64,000 bases of DNA from Aquisphaera giovannonii. Its GTDB lineage: Bacteria; Planctomycetota; Planctomycetia; Isosphaerales; Isosphaeraceae. The stretch's first letter is position 1, and each line of letters starts with the position of its first letter. Both the position numbers and the translations under genes were made by a program. Location of the stretch: the NCBI RefSeq assembly GCF_008087625.1, contig NZ_CP042997.1:2790001-2854000 (forward strand), in the 5' to 3' direction. The notes below the pieces were generated by a model that was not told the DNA's origin, made no database searches, and saw only the letters and a program-made list of their open reading frames with translations. Positions 62,810 to 64,000 of this stretch are shown in pieces.

Positions 62810-63199
62810 ATGTCAAGGCCTGCGGGCGAGGAGCTGAGCCGCCGCGAGCGGCAGATGATGGACGTGGTCTATCGGCTCGGCCGGGCGACGGCGGCGGACG
62901 TTCAGCAGGCCATCCCGGATCCGCCCAGCTATTCTGCGGTGCGGGCCATCCTGCGAATCCTGGAAGAGAAAGGGCACCTGAAGCACGAGCAGGACGGCCC
63001 CCGCTACGTCTTCCTGCCGAAGGTCTCTCGCGAGAGGGCCCGCCGCTCCGCGCTGCGGCAGCTCGTGCAGACTTTCTTCGAGGGCTCGACGGCCCAGGCG
63101 GTGGCCGCACTGCTGGGGGAACCCGACGCGAAGCTGTCCGATGAGGAGATCGGGCGGCTGGCGATACTCATCGCGCAGGCCCGGAAGGAGGATCGTTGA
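62810..63199 (+). CDS. BlaI/MecI/CopY family repressor
   Basis: 129 residues from an ATG with GGGGGGAT upstream. The winged helix opens with L-S-R-R-E-R-Q-M-M-D-V-V-Y and contains A-D-V-Q-Q-A-I then S-Y-S-A-V-R-A-I-L-R-I-L-E-E-K-G and Y-V-F-L-P, all typical of the family. It should repress its own operon through the dyads upstream and be inactivated by proteolysis triggered by the partner M56 peptidase encoded immediately downstream, whose start region overlaps its stop. A role in antibiotic or envelope stress response is inferred. Confidence 0.92.
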   Translation: MSRPAGEELSRRERQMMDVVYRLGRATAADVQQAIPDPPSYSAVRAILRILEEKGHLKHEQDGPRYVFLPKVSRERARRSALRQLVQTFFEGSTAQAVAALLGEPDAKLSDEEIGRLAILIAQARKEDR

Positions 63200-63201
63200 C
63201 G

Positions 63202-64000
63202 ATGGACACTCCCCTCGAACGCATCGCCTCTGCATTGGCGGCCTCCATCTCCGACGCGACCGCGAGGGCGACGGTCGTCTTGCTGATCGCCGGCATCGTC
63301 GCGGCGGTGCTCGGCCGATCCTCGGCCTCCCTCCGCCATGCGATCTGGACGGTGGCGCTGGCCGCCGCCGTCGCGATGCCCGCGCTCCTCGTGTTGCTCC
63401 CGGGATGGCGGATTGGCATCCCGCTCGCCGCTCGGATCCGGGAGGCGGCTTCAACCCCGTCCTCTTCCTTCGCGATTCCTGAGCCTGAACCGGAGAAGGA
63501 CTCGCCGATGGCGGGAGCCATCCGGCCGCATCCGTCACGGCCCGTCTCGGAGGCTCCGATCTCCGCTCCGCCCCCGGTGCCGGGTCGCGGGATCACGGCG
63601 GGCCTGGCGCTGATCGGGGTCTGGATGGCGGGCGCGACGGCGGCCCTACTTCCCACGCTCGCGGCCAGGATGCGGCTGACGCGGATCCGGAGGCATGGCG
63701 CGATCCCGGCGGGGAGCCGCGTCCGCGACATCGCCCAGCATCTCCAGGGGGCCCTGCGTGTCTCCGGCCACGTCACACTCCTCCTCGGCAAGGGGGGCGG
63801 CTCGCCCATGACGTGGGGGATCTTGAGGCCGGTCATCCTCCTGCCCGCGGACTCCTAGGGTTGGCCCGCCGGTCGCCTCCGCCTGGTGCTGCTGCACGAG
63901 CTGGCGCACATCCTCAGGCGAGACTGCCTCACCCAGCTTGTCGGCCGCCTCGCATGTGCCGCCTACTGGTTCCACCCATTGGCCTGGATGGCGGCCCAAC
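63202..64000 (+). pseudogene. BlaR1-type M56 peptidase, interrupted by in-frame TAG (3' end outside window)
   Basis: Begins at ATG 63202 (a TTG at 63196 overlapping the BlaI stop is an alternative) after AAGGAGG. N-terminal membrane segments (T-V-V-L-L-I-A-G-I-V-A-A-V-L and A-A-V-A-M-P-A-L-L) and an L-R-P-V-I-L-L-P stretch are typical of BlaR1/MecR1 sensors. At 63856-63858 a TAG stops the frame, yet the same frame continues without break into L-V-L-L-H-E-L-A-H (63883-63909), the zinc motif of M56 peptidases, then W-F-H-P-L-A-W, to the window edge. One nonsense codon therefore separates sensor and catalytic parts: a recent pseudogene, a sequencing error or stop read-through. Confidence 0.8.

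Noticed and set aside
63856-63858. Recoding of the TAG as pyrrolysine
   Set aside because: No pyl genes seen in the window and M56 peptidases are not known pyrrolysine proteins; nonsense mutation or error is simpler.
1-64000. CRISPR arrays, tRNA or rRNA genes, prophage or transposase genes
   Set aside because: No regularly spaced repeats, no convincing tRNA T-arm motif or rRNA core sequence, and no integrase, transposase or phage protein was recognised by eye; weak tRNAs could be missed without a covariance search.

Overview
The window is high-GC DNA with long shadow reading frames on both strands. Its gene content points to a planctomycete, most likely of the Isosphaeraceae type (inferred from families, not from a marker gene). 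The evidence is a DUF1501 protein paired with a PSD1-type cytochrome protein, a TIGR03067 protein, DUF1569 and DUF1570 proteins, a sigma factor overlapping a Ser/Thr kinase gene, several secreted Gfo/Idh/MocA oxidoreductases, a formylglycine sulfatase, and HEAT, LRR and TPR proteins. No rRNA, tRNA, CRISPR array, transposase, phage gene or origin was recognised, so it reads as ordinary chromosome with a few small dispersed repeats.

Layout. 1-6.4 kb: end of an alpha/beta hydrolase, then on the minus strand sulfatase, TIGR03067 protein and a TolC-like protein, then an MFS exporter and a hairpin-rich repeat tract. 6.4-9 kb: DUF1569 protein divergent from a large LRR protein. 9-14.8 kb: a minus-strand operon of exported nucleoside hydrolase plus RbsB/RbsA/RbsC-like transporter, divergent from a hydroxypyruvate-isomerase-like protein. 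15-21 kb: DEAD-box helicase, an inverted-repeat element, and the PSD1/DUF1501 pair. 20.8-25.3 kb: small genes (YqeY-like, PPOX-like, cupin) and a two-gene membrane operon with an HTTM (gamma-carboxylase-like) protein. 25.5-32.9 kb: the least conventional block, with a Pro-rich secreted protein, a MoxR-like ATPase, a STAS-FHA-STAS protein, an unrecognised 627-residue protein and a membrane-anchored Gfo/Idh/MocA relative lacking the catalytic motif. 33-40.5 kb: RibF, a kinase/sigma pair, DUF1570 protein, HEAT protein and a secreted protein. 40.6-46.5 kb: TetR, membrane fusion lipoprotein and RND pump with a likely TetR operator, and a DUF442 phosphatase-like protein. 46.5-54 kb: old yellow enzyme, two TPR proteins, a small membrane protein and a Gfo/Idh/MocA enzyme. 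54-59.4 kb: HlyD-like protein, slipin, and a GntR/ABC cassette with its own palindrome. 59.5-62.6 kb: Gfo/Idh/MocA enzyme plus HEAT protein. 62.7 kb to the end: BlaI-type repressor with two operator-like dyads and a BlaR1-type M56 peptidase gene interrupted by an in-frame TAG just before its HExxH motif.

How it fits together. Three self-regulated cassettes (TetR/RND, GntR/ABC, BlaI/BlaR1) each carry a plausible operator. The nucleoside hydrolase operon suggests nucleosides are split outside the cytoplasm and the ribose imported. The most unusual protein content is at 26.7-32.9 kb. No complete new defence or biosynthetic system could be demonstrated.
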